From the NCBI GenBank assembly GCA_905178155.1, contig CAJINV010000009.1:3015373-3079372 (forward strand): DNA of 64,000 bases, given 5' to 3'. This DNA comes from Amoebophrya sp. A120 (lineage: Eukaryota; Sar; Dinophyceae; Syndiniales; Amoebophryaceae). A program made the position numbers and the translations under genes. Positions within the stretch are counted from its first letter, which is position 1. The number at the start of each line of letters is the position of its first letter. The notes beneath the pieces were generated by a model that worked only from the letters and a program-made list of their open reading frames with translations, did not search any database and was not told the DNA's origin. This document shows positions 39,660-50,558 of the stretch, in pieces.

Positions 39660-42600
39660 CTACTGCCCTTTTGTCGTGCCTCCCCTACTTGTTCTTCCTA
39701 TCAAAGGGAAAAATCCCCCCTCCCCATATCGAAACGAAGTTTCTGATTTTGGATGGCTAAGGGCTGGGCGTCCCTGTCTAAACTATGCCTAAAAAACTTA
39801 AACCACATACCCGGTAAACTCTAGTAGGATTATTTGGACGATGTGATTTCTACCGAAAGACAGCAACAACAGCTCCTGGGAAGGCGGCGTAGTGAGTTGT
39901 GTTGTTATCTGGGTAGAAATAACTTCGTACAAATGTGCCCACTAGCACCGAGGGATCAAAGAAAGTATAGAAAGGAGTACTATCAAAAAACAAGTTCTAA
40001 TTCCACTATATCTAAAAACGCCCTAAAGCTGGTACCATCACACTGGTTCAACTGAAAGACCAAGTTTCTGATGCTGGATCTGCGTACACAAATCAGGTCT
40101 GTCTTGCTGGAGAGGACTGCAGGCATATGCCAAGCCTGGGTCGCGAGGTTTTGACGTAGGGGACTAGCATGACAGATATCGGCTCTGTAAGCCCAACAGC
40201 ATCACAAACCGCCGGCATAATGCGGCGGACTCTCTGGCTTTGCCTTCTTGCAAGACAGACAGGATTTGTGACCTCAAATCTGCATCACAAATTTTCTGAC
40301 GAATGCGTTTTCAATATGGGGAGGGGGGATTTTTCCTCTCAATACTTCCGGTTCGGAATTCACTAGAAAACCACCCTTGGCCACGGTGATGACCTTCCTC
40401 CTGTTCGCGCCCCCGGGACGTAGAGCTACTGCCCTTTTGTCGTGCCTCCCCTACTTGTTCGTCCGGTTCGGAATTCAGTAGAAAACCACCCTTGGCATCG
40501 ATGCTAGTTGTGCCACGTCTTGAAGATGTTGAGGGGGATGTGCTGTGTGGTACAACTGGTCGCTCATGATCTCCAGCTGCATGTCGTTCTTGGTTTCCGA
40601 AGAAACTTGGTCCCCCGCTGCGGAGAAGCTGCATGTAGTTCTTGGTCCTTAGCTCCGGTTGTTCTGGGGAAGATGTTGAACCTTGTAGTTCTGCTGTGGC
40701 ACGACCTCCACGCGGCGGCGCACCAACTTCATCTTCCTTTGCTGTGGCTGTTCCGTTTGTGCTTCTTCGATTCCTTTTTTCCTTGATGATGTTCTGACCT
40801 CTGTGAAACAGTCCTGCCCCAGCTCCGACGGCGAGCATGGGAAGCCCGCGGACCAACTCGGAAACACCATCTTCTACCACGATCTGGGCCATTTCCTTGG
40901 TTTTCTCCCAGATGGGACGGTTGTCTTTTTCCGGATCAAAGTAGTGCTCGTAGTGCTCAACCAAACCGGGGTCGGCCTCGCTGGGCACGCTTTGGTCGCT
41001 AAGCTCGTGCATTCCGACGGTCGCACGAACGTCCGTCGTGGTCGTTGAGTCCAATTTCTCCGACAAGCGCTGCCAGGTTTCCGGCGTCCCCGCCCAAGCA
41101 TAATGAAAAATCGTCGGTGTTTTTTCCCAATCGCAAACCACTATGCATTGCAAATATGTCTGGGTCTGGAAACTTGTAATGCTAAGAGTGAACGATAGAC
41201 GCACTGCAATACGCAGCTATGCATGACAATTTTTTTGGCTGCCATGTGTTACGTATTCCGCATGGCAAGCTGCGTTTTTGCATGACATCTAAGAGGGCCT
41301 TTTCGTGCCTATGCAGCACAGATTCTCGACAAACTTGCAATCTTCCAGACCCAGACATGTTTGCAATCCATAACCACATCGACTCCGTGGTTGTGGTCAT
41401 TGCCTTCCTCATATCGAAAGGAAAAATCCCCCCTCCCCATATCGAAAACGAAATTTGTGATGCTGTATTTGAGGTCACAAATCGACTTGTCATGCTAGAA
41501 GGCCAAGAGCCGCAGTCGTGGCCTCGTTTGCAGGCAATTTGTCATGCTGTTTCCCACTCTCAGCTGCCTCCTATCATGCTGAAGATGCAAGGCTTCCCCA
41601 CGCCACCCAGCACTACAGTCCGCATCTTTTCCCGTGTAGCATGACAAAGCTGATTTGTGACAACAAATCTGCATCGCAGATTTCCGTTTTGATATGGGGA
41701 AGGGGGATTTTTCCTTTTGATACCTCACACCCCGCGTCGAAACCCGCGGCATTGCTGGCAAATATGTCTTGGGCTGGAAGATTCTGAGCCTTGTCATGCA
41801 CGTTCTGCATGAGCCATGACGTCTGTGATGCATGCCCTAGCATCACTCATTTTTTGAGGGCTTGTTGATGCCTATTCCGCATAAGAAATGCCCTCTGCTC
41901 CACGTAGCAAAAATTACATTCCCTTTGCTGCTTATGCAATACAGATTTTTTTGGAACCCACACGCAGCATCACAAGTTGCATTCTTCCAGACCCAGACAT
42001 ATTTGCACTTGATACGCGGCCAGGTGCTGCAACTCCTCCCACCCCACTTCCGTTCCTTCGTATCCTGAGTGAAAACGTCCCCACGCCATAGTCATCAAGA
42101 TGGGGATTTCGCAACACAAACCTGGAAGTTTTGGGAGTCACGCATGACAAGTTGCAATCCGTAGCGTAGTGCAGGTTACAAAGGAGAGCAGCATGACAAA
42201 TCCATCTGCTTATTCTGTTTACAGCATTACAGATTCCAAAACACGACGGAAAGTCCCTCTCGTGGGCATGCGCATTACAAATGTTTCTGCAATTGCAAAT
42301 CTGCATCAAAACTATGGGGTGGGAACGTTTTCACTCAGGATACTTCGCGAGGACTCTTTGCCAGCAGAATGGCCTCCCAATTTCGTTGAAAGGTTTTTGT
42401 GAACTCCGCTTCCGCCTCCTTGTCGCCGGCGATATGCATTGCAAATATGTCTGGGTTTGGATGAGTGCAGAAGGGTGTCTCATGCATCTTACGCAACTGG
42501 TCCCGATCCCGAATGCATGCAAAAGCAGTACAGGTTCTGCGCAGGCCTCTTGATATCTATCCTGCATGAAAAGTTTCCTACTTGCGTAGCAAGAAATTGG

Positions 42601-45600
42601 CAGGTTGTTTTGGCGCTCATGCAATGCTAATTTTTGCTTCTATTCAGAATCCGCATGACAACTTTCCAGATCCAAACATATTTGCAGTTGATAAGCGACG
42701 TGGTGTTTCCACACTTCGGCAACAGCGTCGACCTCGGCCGCGCTGTCCACCTCGGCTTATGACAGTGCACAACTCCCCTCATTTGAATGGCATGAGCAGC
42801 AACACAAGCAACGCCAGAAATGTGGCTTCCGCTGCATGACAAATCTGCAGACGGATTATATGTAGTACCGTTTGAGGCTCCAAAATTTGTCATGCTAACT
42901 GTGCTTGGAGGCAAGAGCAAGACGTGGATTTGGTATTTCGCATTACAAATGAGGGACGAGAGCACGGGGAGTTCTTGTGCATTCTCATACGGCTCCCAGA
43001 TTCGCAATGACGTGCTTTGACGAAGATGATATCAAAAGGAAAAATCCCCCCTCCCCATATCAAAACGAAACTTCTGATGCTGGATTTGAGTACACAAATC
43101 AGCTTTGTACTGCAGGAAAGCATTGCAGTCAGGTCCCCAGGCTAGGTAGGGGCGTATGCGTCTAGCTGTTCAGCATGGCAAGCGGCTCCCCTTTAGGCCC
43201 AACAGCATGACAAATCGCCTCCATAATGGGGCGGAAGCTTCTGCCCTTGCCTTCTTGCAAAACAAAATTGATTTGCGACCTCAAATCAGCAACACAAATT
43301 TTCGGAAGCATGCCTTTTCAATATGGGGAGGGGGGATTTTTCCTCTCAATAGATGAAATTTCCGTGCTACTGGCCGCGGTTTCTTGCATATCCCAAGAAA
43401 AAAGTGTATACAGTTACACACCTGTTGTCAATGCAGCAACACAAATTTCTCTGCATGAGAGAGAAAACTTGCAATGCAGAAATCCTACGGGAAATAAACA
43501 CGTGTGAAAGATGAACGAAGCTCCGATGCTACTTATCCGGCATGACAGAGCTTGCCTGTCTTGCTTGGCCTGCAACAAAATGTGTAAGTAACTGTAACAC
43601 TTTTTTGCTGCGATACTGCAGGGCGTCGAGAAAAGCCCGACTTTCGCCCCCGTTGACCCCCGGGGTCCCGAAGGTTCTGCCCGTCACCGTGTGTTCCGTC
43701 AGCCACTGCTGTAAACTTTTCGGAGTGCTTATCCTGAGTAAAAACGTACCCACACCAGAGTCAGAATGGGGATTTTGCAGCACAAACCTAGGAGTTTTGT
43801 GAGTCACGCATGACAAGTTGCGCGATGCAGTGTAGTGCAGGTTAGCAAGTGCAGCCGCATCACAGATTCATCTGCTCATCCTGTTCACAGCATCACAAAT
43901 TCCAAAACACGATTGGAAATGGCTCTCATGGGAATGCGCATTACAAGTCTTCCTGTCTTTGCAAATCTGCATTACAACTCTGGTGTGGGTACGTTTTTAC
44001 TCAGGATAGTGCTGTCAGCGTTAACCCATGCGGGCTGCGGGGCATAGCCGAAGTTGGTTTGGTGCCGCACCGAGAAGTGCTCCGCCTCCGCCCCCTCGTG
44101 GCCTACTGCCCACCACGAGGATATCGTACGAAAAAAGTGCTTCACTGTAAAAGCATTTTGCATGTTTTGCATCACAAGTTTGCTCTACATTACAGAGAAA
44201 ATTTGCCATGCGAGATTCCTGCTAAGGGAAAACACAGCTAAAAATCCACTGTCTTGCATGTGTAGCAAGGCAACCACTTCTCGGATGCATTTCCTGCATT
44301 ACAAGTTGACAGTGAAACAGTTTTTTCTTGCGATAGAGGACACCCTTTGCCCAATGCTCTCGGCATTCTCGGCGTCATGCTCGAAATTGTACCTTCCGAG
44401 GTCTTATCAAATGCAAAAGTGTCTGGGTCTGGAAGATTCCAAGCTTTGTCATGCAGTTTTTCCAAGCTCCACCAGGTCTGGAATGCAGGGCCTAGCATCA
44501 CAGGCTCTGCAGCCCCTTCGTGATGCCTATTCTGCATGAGAAATGCCCTCTCAGCATGGCCAGAAATGGGGACCTTTTGCAAGTCATGCAACACAGATTG
44601 TTGCATCATCCGCAACACGCATCACAAGTTCGCATCCTTCCAGACCCAGACATTTTTGCAGGTGATAGGTCTTCGGCGGTGATGTAATTGTCCGGCAACT
44701 GGTCTGCTCCGCCCGCCATCCACGATCCGACCCCATGAAGCGACCAGGGATCATCGCGACCGCGAACGGCATGCCAGATCCTATTGTGAGGAAAAATCCC
44801 CCCTCCCCATACCAAAACGGAAAACTTCTAAAAATTTGCGATGCTGATTTGAGGCCACAAATCGTCTCTGTATTGCAAGAAGGCAAATCCAAAAACCTGG
44901 CCGCGTGCAGCAGGCGATTTGTAATGCTGTAGGGCCTAGGGAGGACATGCCTACCTTGCTAGGCCCCTACACCAAAACGCCCCTACTCCGGCTTTGTATC
45001 TGTCTGCAGTTCTCTACTGCAATCCGATTTGTGTACACAAATCCCAAATCACAGATTTCCATTTCGATATGGGGAGGGGGGATTTTTCCTTTTGATAGAT
45101 CCCCTTCGGCCCGGGCCACTCCTCCTGGGTTATTTTTCCGTCGGCGACCGCGGCTGGGATCGTCGCCGCCAGGTCGTCCCAAGAGAGAACATCCTTGCCA
45201 TCCATGTCGCTAGCGGCCATCGCGTGGCGAAGCCAAACCCACTGCATATCGGTTCTGAACCGGTCGTAAGATTCCTCCGCGGTGGATCCTGAGTGGGTGA
45301 GCAAAAGTCCAACCTGGCCGGTCAGTTCCTTTGGGTCCTTCAGGTCGTGCACGACGTGGGCGCCATGCGTGCGATGCTCCACCAGCTCTTCGATCGTGCC
45401 CAGCGTGGATGGGTGAAACGATGCCGGGTCCAGGTACCCCTCGCTCGTCATGTGGTCTCTCATGTCAAACTTTTCTCCGCCGTGCGTAGCGTCCTCCATC
45501 TTCATCAGGTCGCCAAGTACGCCCTGTTATGGATTGCAAACATGTCTGGGTCTGGAAGAGTACAAACTTGTGATGCGCATTTCAGAAAACAGAAAAATCT

Positions 45601-48059
45601 ATCACGCATAGGCAGCAAAAGCTGCCCACTTTCTGTCACCAGGATGGGGGATTTCTCATGCGGATTCGGCATTGCGGAAGCTTCTCGAAGCCTGTGATGC
45701 TAGAGCTTCCATGCCAGACCTTCTGTGTCATGTTGGGAAGCTAAGGGCTGGGCGTCCCTGTCGTTCTCTAAACCTTAAAACGGTAACCACTTACTCGACA
45801 AACTCTAGGTAGAATAAGTTTGGACAAAGTGATCACTACCGAGAGACAACAACAAAAGATAGCTCCTGGGACGGCTGCGGCGTGAGCATTTGTTGCTATC
45901 TGGGTAGGGATAACGTTGTATGCAAACCTAAGCACCAGCGTCAAGGGAGAAAAGAAAAGTAAAAAAGCGGTAAATCATCCTACTATGACACAGTCCCAAC
46001 TACGAAAGAAACCATCTGTAAGAGGGGCCAGACCTTCTGTGTCATGCAAAAACAGCACGACTCTTCCAGACCCAGACTCACTTTTGCATTTGATACCTGT
46101 AAAGGAGCATCAACTTCTCCACTGTGGTCCACGTCACCCGTCAAGTAGTCCTGGTTCTCCAACAACCACCCTTGCATGTGCTCTGCCGCTATCAAATGCA
46201 AATACGTCTGGTTCTGGAAACTTGTGATGCTAAAACAACCGCGCCGACATTGCCATTGTCCATTATCGCTGGGGAGGCAAGCCAGTGAGCAAGTCAGTGA
46301 GCAATAAGTGAACTGTATTAATGCGCAGCCAAGTATGAAGACAAGTTTTTTTCGTGCTTCTGTGCTGCGCATTCCGCATGAGAAATTGCGTTTTTGCATG
46401 ACATGCGAGAGAGGCTGTTCCGATGGCCTCACGCAATACACAATGCAAAGTCATGCCAGACTAGCATGACAAGTCTTGCAATCTTCCAGAGCCAGACATG
46501 TTTGCATTTGATAGCCGCTACTGCCACGGCCCCAGTGACGTGGCCGACGTCGACGAATTTGTTGAGGAAGCTGCTCTATCAAATGCAAAAGTGTCTGGGT
46601 CTGGAAGAATGCAACTTGTCATGCTGCATTTGGATTCCAGAAAAATCTGTATTGCATGAGTACCAAAAGGAATGCAATTTTTGCTACGCGGAGAGGGCAT
46701 TTGTCATGCGGAATAGGCATCAAGAAGCTCTGAAAAAATCTGTGATGCTAGGGCATGCATCACAGACATCAGGGCTCATGCAAAACGTGCATGACAAGTG
46801 TCAGAATGTTCCAGAGGACCCAGACATTTTTACAGTTGATATGCTCACAACCTCGTGCCAGAAGCCTGTACGTGGTTGTACTGCTTCTCTTGATGTTCTT
46901 ATCCTGAGTAAAAACGTACTCACACCAGAGTCAGGATGGGGATTTTGCAACACAAACCTAGGAGTTTTAGGAGTCACGCATGACAAGTCTCAGTCCGTAC
47001 GGTAGTGCAAGTTAGCAAGGAAAGCCGCATCACAAATCGACCTTCTGATCCTGTTTACAGCATTACAAGTTCCCAAACACGATTGAAAATGCCTGTCATG
47101 GGGTTGCGCATCACAAATGTTCCTGTCATGGCAAATCTGCATGACAACTCTGGGGTGGGGACGTTTTTACACAGGATAGTTCTTGTGCCGGAACTACTTA
47201 TACTGCTCCGCGGCGCTGGTCGTCCGTCGCCAAATTTAGTACTTTCGCTCCCTCCGTCCACCTTCTCGCCGGTCGGGCTAAGCCGCCGCGCCGTAGTTCG
47301 CCCCTGCTCCTTGAAGATGTTCAAAACGGAGCTTGTTGCGGCGCCGTGTTTCGTGGTGCGTGGTTCATCTGCCGCTGGAACGACGCCGCGGGTGTCGTGC
47401 TGCGCAAGAGTGGGAACCACATCACCGCGAGGGGCGCCGGTATTCTGTTCTGATTGTGATTCTGTGGTCCTCATCCGGATCAAAATAAACCCGCCGCGCA
47501 GCCGCGTGTTTAGAACTGTTCCGTCGCGGGCCCCGCCCTGAGGCTTTCGCTCCTCGTGCAGCAGCTGCTGCTGCCCTGCTCCGTCGTCCCGGCTAGAAGT
47601 CCTCGACGACGACACGTCGTGGTCTACTTCCGGCTGAAATTCCTTTTCCTGTCGACCAGATAATGCGTCCACATCAACTGCTGAGCAGAAACACAACAAG
47701 GCGAGATGAATATCAAAATCAAATGTAAAAATGTCTGGGTCTGGATGATTGCAACTTGTCATGCTAAATCTGAATCAGGCAAAAAACTGTGTTGCATGAT
47801 TGCCAAAAGTTGTGCACTTCTGACCTGATCGAGAGGCAGTTTCTCATGGAGGGTAGGCATTAGAAAAGTCTCGCAGAATCTGCCATGCTATGTCCTACAT
47901 ACCAGACCTCATGGGTCATAGAAAACCTGCATGACAAATCTGGCAATCTTCCAGACCCAGACATTTTTGCAATCCATAATGAAACAGTGGAAGCAACACC
48001 ACCGCCAAGCTTTTGGACGTCGGCCCTGGATGATGAACTCGTGGTGTCCAAAACATCAT
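39660..48059 (-). CDS. Secreted EF-hand-like protein (gene 5)
   Basis: About 950 codons, 17 introners plus array copies. Starts MMFWTPRVHH; the signal peptide (SLAVVLLPLFHLALLCFC) is itself split by an introner. Then a Ser/Gly/Arg-rich region, and a domain with calcium-loop-like segments GDVDHSGEVDAPL and ASDMDGKDVLSWDDL, Trp-rich motifs (GPKGIWHAVRG, SSWWAVGHEG, HYAWAGTPETWQRL), acidic helices, a weakly hydrophobic stretch (LVRGLPMLAVGAGAGL) and a disordered tail. With precise introner removal the tail ends ...EFRTGRTSRGGTTKGQ at 39660 within the tandem array; the ancestral end lies at 37863. EF-hand assignment is by pattern; family not recognised. Confidence 0.75.
39699..40344. mobile_element. 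Introner family B, array copy 3
   Basis: Identical to copies 1 and 2; includes the nested repeat at 39755-40061. This is the first copy met by transcription on the minus strand. Confidence 0.9.
41142..41372. mobile_element. Introner family A, gene 5
   Basis: 231 bp. Target repeat ACCAC; joins VDVV|CDWE. Confidence 0.91.
41412..41722. mobile_element. Introner family B, gene 5
   Basis: 311 bp. Target repeat CCTCA; joins DAGC|EEGN. Only 39 bp of exon separate it from the previous element. Confidence 0.91.
41750..42014. mobile_element. Introner family A, gene 5
   Basis: 265 bp; left end CATTGCTGGCAAATATG. Target repeat CGCGG; joins QHLA|AGFD. Confidence 0.88.
42061..42342. mobile_element. Introner family C, gene 5
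   Basis: 282 bp. Target repeat CTTCG; joins SPRE|GTEV. Confidence 0.91.
42433..42693. mobile_element. Introner family A, gene 5
   Basis: 261 bp. Target repeat GGCGA/AGCGA; joins HHVA|GDKE. Confidence 0.88.
42758..42989. mobile_element. Introner family J (single copy), gene 5
   Basis: 232 bp; ends TATGACAGTGCACAACTCCC and, inverted, TATGAGAATGCACAAGAACT. Target repeat CGGCT; joins ANLG|AEVD. Only copy of these termini in the window. Confidence 0.88.
43030..43351. mobile_element. Introner family B, gene 5
   Basis: 322 bp. Target repeat GATGA; joins TEIS|SSSK. Confidence 0.91.
43389..43615. mobile_element. Introner family D, gene 5
   Basis: 227 bp. Target repeat TTGCA/CTGCA; joins DALQ|ETAA. 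Confidence 0.88.
43740..44008. mobile_element. Introner family C, gene 5
   Basis: 269 bp. Target repeat GTGCT; joins NADS|TPKS. Confidence 0.91.
44122..44335. mobile_element. Introner family D, gene 5
   Basis: 214 bp. Target repeat GAGGA; joins QRVS|SWWA. Confidence 0.91.
44405..44667. mobile_element. Introner family A, gene 5
   Basis: 263 bp. Target repeat GGTCT; joins TAED|LGRY. Confidence 0.91.
44782..45097. mobile_element. Introner family B, gene 5
   Basis: 316 bp. Target repeat GATCC; joins GPKG|IWHA. Confidence 0.91.
45528..46095. mobile_element. Introner family A with nested SINE-like repeat, gene 5
   Basis: 568 bp. Target repeat CCTGT; joins APLQ|GVLG. The nested insertion 45733-46027 explains the excess length. 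Confidence 0.91.
45733..46027. mobile_element. SINE-like repeat nested in family A introner
   Basis: About 295 bp, flanked by a perfect 20-bp duplication GCCAGACCTTCTGTGTCATG (45713-45732; 46027-46046) of host introner sequence. Shares GCTAAGGGCTGGGCGTCCCT, AGCTCCTGGGA and TATCTGGGTAG blocks in the same order with the insert in the family B array, with many substitutions between them. Confidence 0.82.
46190..46513. mobile_element. Introner family A, gene 5
   Basis: 324 bp; ~60 bp longer than usual with local CAGTGAGCAAG duplications near 46277-46310. Target repeat GCCGC; joins VAVA|AEHM. Confidence 0.9.
46577..46841. mobile_element. Introner family A, gene 5
   Basis: 265 bp. Target repeat TGCTC; joins EVVS|SFLN. 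Confidence 0.91.
46900..47178. mobile_element. Introner family C, gene 5
   Basis: 279 bp. Target repeat GTTCT; joins SGTR|TSRE. Confidence 0.91.
47711..47978. mobile_element. Introner family A inside the signal peptide, gene 5
   Basis: 268 bp; left end TATCAAAATCAAATG has an extra few bases. Target repeat ATGAA; joins PLFH|LALL, completing the hydrophobic core. Confidence 0.9.
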
Positions 48060-48724
48060 TTTGATAATATGACACTCTTCGATATTACGAAGTGGAAGTT
48101 GACTACAAGAATCAACGTACTAATACTAAGGAGGAAGAAAAAACATGCGTGGCTCCTGCCGCTGCGTGTCTAATGTACTTTTTACCCACCAAACAAGTTT
48201 ATGTGCAATTACGTTGTGGAAAGAAGTCACGTCTGTCATCGCGCCAGGAATGGCGCAGACGACATCTCGATCTCCAGTACGTATCTATTATACGAGTGAA
48301 GGGGAGGAGCAGGAGCAAAAGGGCTTGCTCGCGCCCACGATAACGGGAACGCGAAATTTGGAGCGACAATGTGAATGAAAGCAGCACATCTTCACTTCTG
48401 GCGAAACGACAACGACAACGATTCGAAGATCCCAGTTATGGTAGTATCTCGATGAGAAATATGAAAACACGCCCGATGTACTTATGTATTCCCTGTTTGA
48501 ACATCACGGGCGGGCTTGTTTATTTTTTCTGAGATGAACATCGTCGCTCGCTCCTTGTAATCTGGATTTGATTCGATCAACACGAAACGATCACCCGAAC
48601 TCATCCCACGTGTTGAACACAAATAAGAACACGACTTGGCCATTTGCATTTCATCTGTATCTTAATCTTGCGAGACAATGTTCTATAACCATGTCCATAA
48701 CTTCTGTGCCGCGCATAGTACTGA
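48060..48724. other. Intergenic region upstream of gene 5
   Basis: Contains the gene 5 promoter and the 3' end of the next gene. AT-richer than the coding parts; no introner or motif recognised. Confidence 0.5.
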
Positions 48725-50524
48725 CTAGATATTTGCAGGAAGATCATGGTCTCCAAGTCCATGGTCTTGTTTTAAGTGATTCTCTTGGAGTGCAAGCAAC
48801 TCCCGTGCGCGGTCGAGCTGCTCACACGGACTCATAGTGACGAAATCTACAAAGTACTGACTCTGCAGCACCTGCCGCACTTCGGAGTGCGGCTTCAGGC
48901 CGATCTGAATGCTGGGCGGATAGAGCAGAAGAAATTTCCGCTCGACCACCGCCTTTTCGTCCGACCTTGCATCGTCCTGGTTCGACTTCATGGAAGTAGT
49001 GGCGAACGCCGCACGGTTTTGGATCAGTGCGTCGAAGGGGATAATGAAAACCCCGCGAATGCGCTCTGCGGACCGGTCTGGTATGATTGCAATGTAGAAA
49101 TCCAAATCCACCGCTCGGTGTGCGGTGTTCATTTGTTGAAACAAAAACGCTTTTCCGGCCCCGTACCGCTCCTGGCGGTAGCAGGTCCGCAGCAGACACG
49201 CGCGCCCGGACAACTGAATGTTTCCGCGGTATGGATGGGCTGTCGTCGAGTAGCGCAGGTGTGTGAGTTCCACCTGGAGCGGATCGAACAAAAGCTTTCG
49301 CAGCTCCGCTCCACTGCGATGCGCCACCCGGTCGTGCGGGTGCTCGCAAACTAGCTCGATCCACTCGTCAATCGTCCTCCTCGGCATCTCCGCACACCAC
49401 CTGGAAACCGTCCGCTCTAGGAATCCCGGATCCAGCGGCCGGAGCTCATCCTTCGGCAAAAACATGGATCTGCTCTTTCCCGACCCCGTCAAGAACGCCG
49501 GTAGCTCGTCGCCATCGAGAAAGCACACGGTGGAAGGTTCGTGGCACACAAAGACGTAGGACACACCGAGTGGCAGCTCCGCCACGTGCGAGAACCGCAG
49601 GCTTTGGCGCGACGGCTGCTGCGTTCGCAGACCGTGATGCGACCATGCGGAACACACTTTCACTTGTATTGCGACCCAACTGTTGTCCGTGCCGTGCTTC
49701 CTCCGAAGCAGGTAGGTGGCTTTGGCTCGGCGCGGCAGGTGGAAAATTTCGAACGTGTCGCCGAGCGTTCGGGAGATGTGGCCGCTAAACCACGTTCGGC
49801 CGATGTGCGCCACCTCGTGGGCAGCAACCGCCCGCTGCGAGACTTCGGGCGGTATTGTCGGCTTGACGGGGTGCACCACCTCCCGTCCGAAAAAGTCGGC
49901 GTACGACACCCAGCCGCGGGCCTTGTACTGGCGCGCGAGGTTTGACGGAATGAAGGCTGGTCGTTTCTCGCGGCGAAATCTCGAACGAAACCCGTCTACC
50001 GTCTTCACCTCCGGGTACGTCTGCTGCATGAACCTGCTCGCGGCGTCGTAGTCGAGAAACCGCGACGAAGGTTCATCTTCTACTGCTTTTGCAGCAGGAG
50101 CGTCACTCGTTTGACGCGCGGTCGCAGCAAAATTTCCTGTCGCGGCCGAACCCAAAAATCTCCGGGCCGTTGTAAGCGAGGATGCACTCAGAAAACCTTC
50201 CCCTGCGATAGTTCCGGAGTACGGGGAACGCGAACGAAGAGCAAACATCTTTCTCTTTGTTTGAATTTCTTCTCTGGAAAAATAAAACGCGGGTCCACCA
50301 GAATCATGGCTCTCACGCTCAAACAGTTTCCCCGCCCCCGGCCCCGAAACACACGAGGTTTTGATTTCCGGCCATTCCCGCTGCATGTACTGGCGCGCGG
50401 CTTCGTAGCCCAAACACTTGGACTGCGATCCTCGCACCCGCGCATGGCGTGCTGCTGTGCGATTTACCACCTCGACTGACGAGCCGCACGATGGATACGA
50501 ACGGGGAAGCGACAGCTGCAACAT
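48725..50524 (-). CDS. Integrase-repeat protein, ~600 aa
   Basis: Single exon starting MLQLSLPRSYPSC; the frame stays open to 50686 but that part lies in an inserted GC-rich segment. Two integrase-type repeats: a degenerate one (CLGYEAARQYMQREWPEIKT) and a good one (FLDYDAASRFMQQTYPEVKT ... RPAFIPSNLARQY..RGWVSYADFFG). The rest parallels the 35.8-37.3 kb protein: FHLPRRAKATYLLRRK, NSWVAIQVKVCS, RGVFIIPFDALI. The shared W-x-A-x-Q-x-K could be a nuclease-like core (speculative). No introner. Function unknown. Confidence 0.7.
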   Translation of the reverse strand: MLQLSLPRSYPSCGSSVEVVNRTAARHARVRGSQSKCLGYEAARQYMQREWPEIKTSCVSGPGAGKLFERESHDSGGPAFYFSREEIQTKRKMFALRSRSPYSGTIAGEGFLSASSLTTARRFLGSAATGNFAATARQTSDAPAAKAVEDEPSSRFLDYDAASRFMQQTYPEVKTVDGFRSRFRREKRPAFIPSNLARQYKARGWVSYADFFGREVVHPVKPTIPPEVSQRAVAAHEVAHIGRTWFSGHISRTLGDTFEIFHLPRRAKATYLLRRKHGTDNSWVAIQVKVCSAWSHHGLRTQQPSRQSLRFSHVAELPLGVSYVFVCHEPSTVCFLDGDELPAFLTGSGKSRSMFLPKDELRPLDPGFLERTVSRWCAEMPRRTIDEWIELVCEHPHDRVAHRSGAELRKLLFDPLQVELTHLRYSTTAHPYRGNIQLSGRACLLRTCYRQERYGAGKAFLFQQMNTAHRAVDLDFYIAIIPDRSAERIRGVFIIPFDALIQNRAAFATTSMKSNQDDARSDEKAVVERKFLLLYPPSIQIGLKPHSEVRQVLQSQYFVDFVTMSPCEQLDRARELLALQENHLKQDHGLGDHDLPANI

Positions 50525-50558
50525 CTTGTCTTTCACCCTTCTCTTCAAAGAAGATGAA
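50487..50558. repeat. 72-bp direct repeat, left copy
   Basis: Starts CACGATGGATACGAACGGGG and includes the start codon region of the integrase-repeat gene. Nearly identical to 51623-51693. Confidence 0.92.

Larger units (their letters stand above)
38084..40459. repeat. 3x766-bp tandem array of exon plus introner
   Basis: Three head-to-tail, apparently identical 766-bp units plus 78 bp. Each unit is ~115 bp of gene 5 coding sequence and a 646-bp family B introner holding a nested ~307-bp repeat. After splicing each unit adds 115 bp, not a multiple of three. Identity of the copies means either a very recent event or an assembly artefact. Confidence 0.93.
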
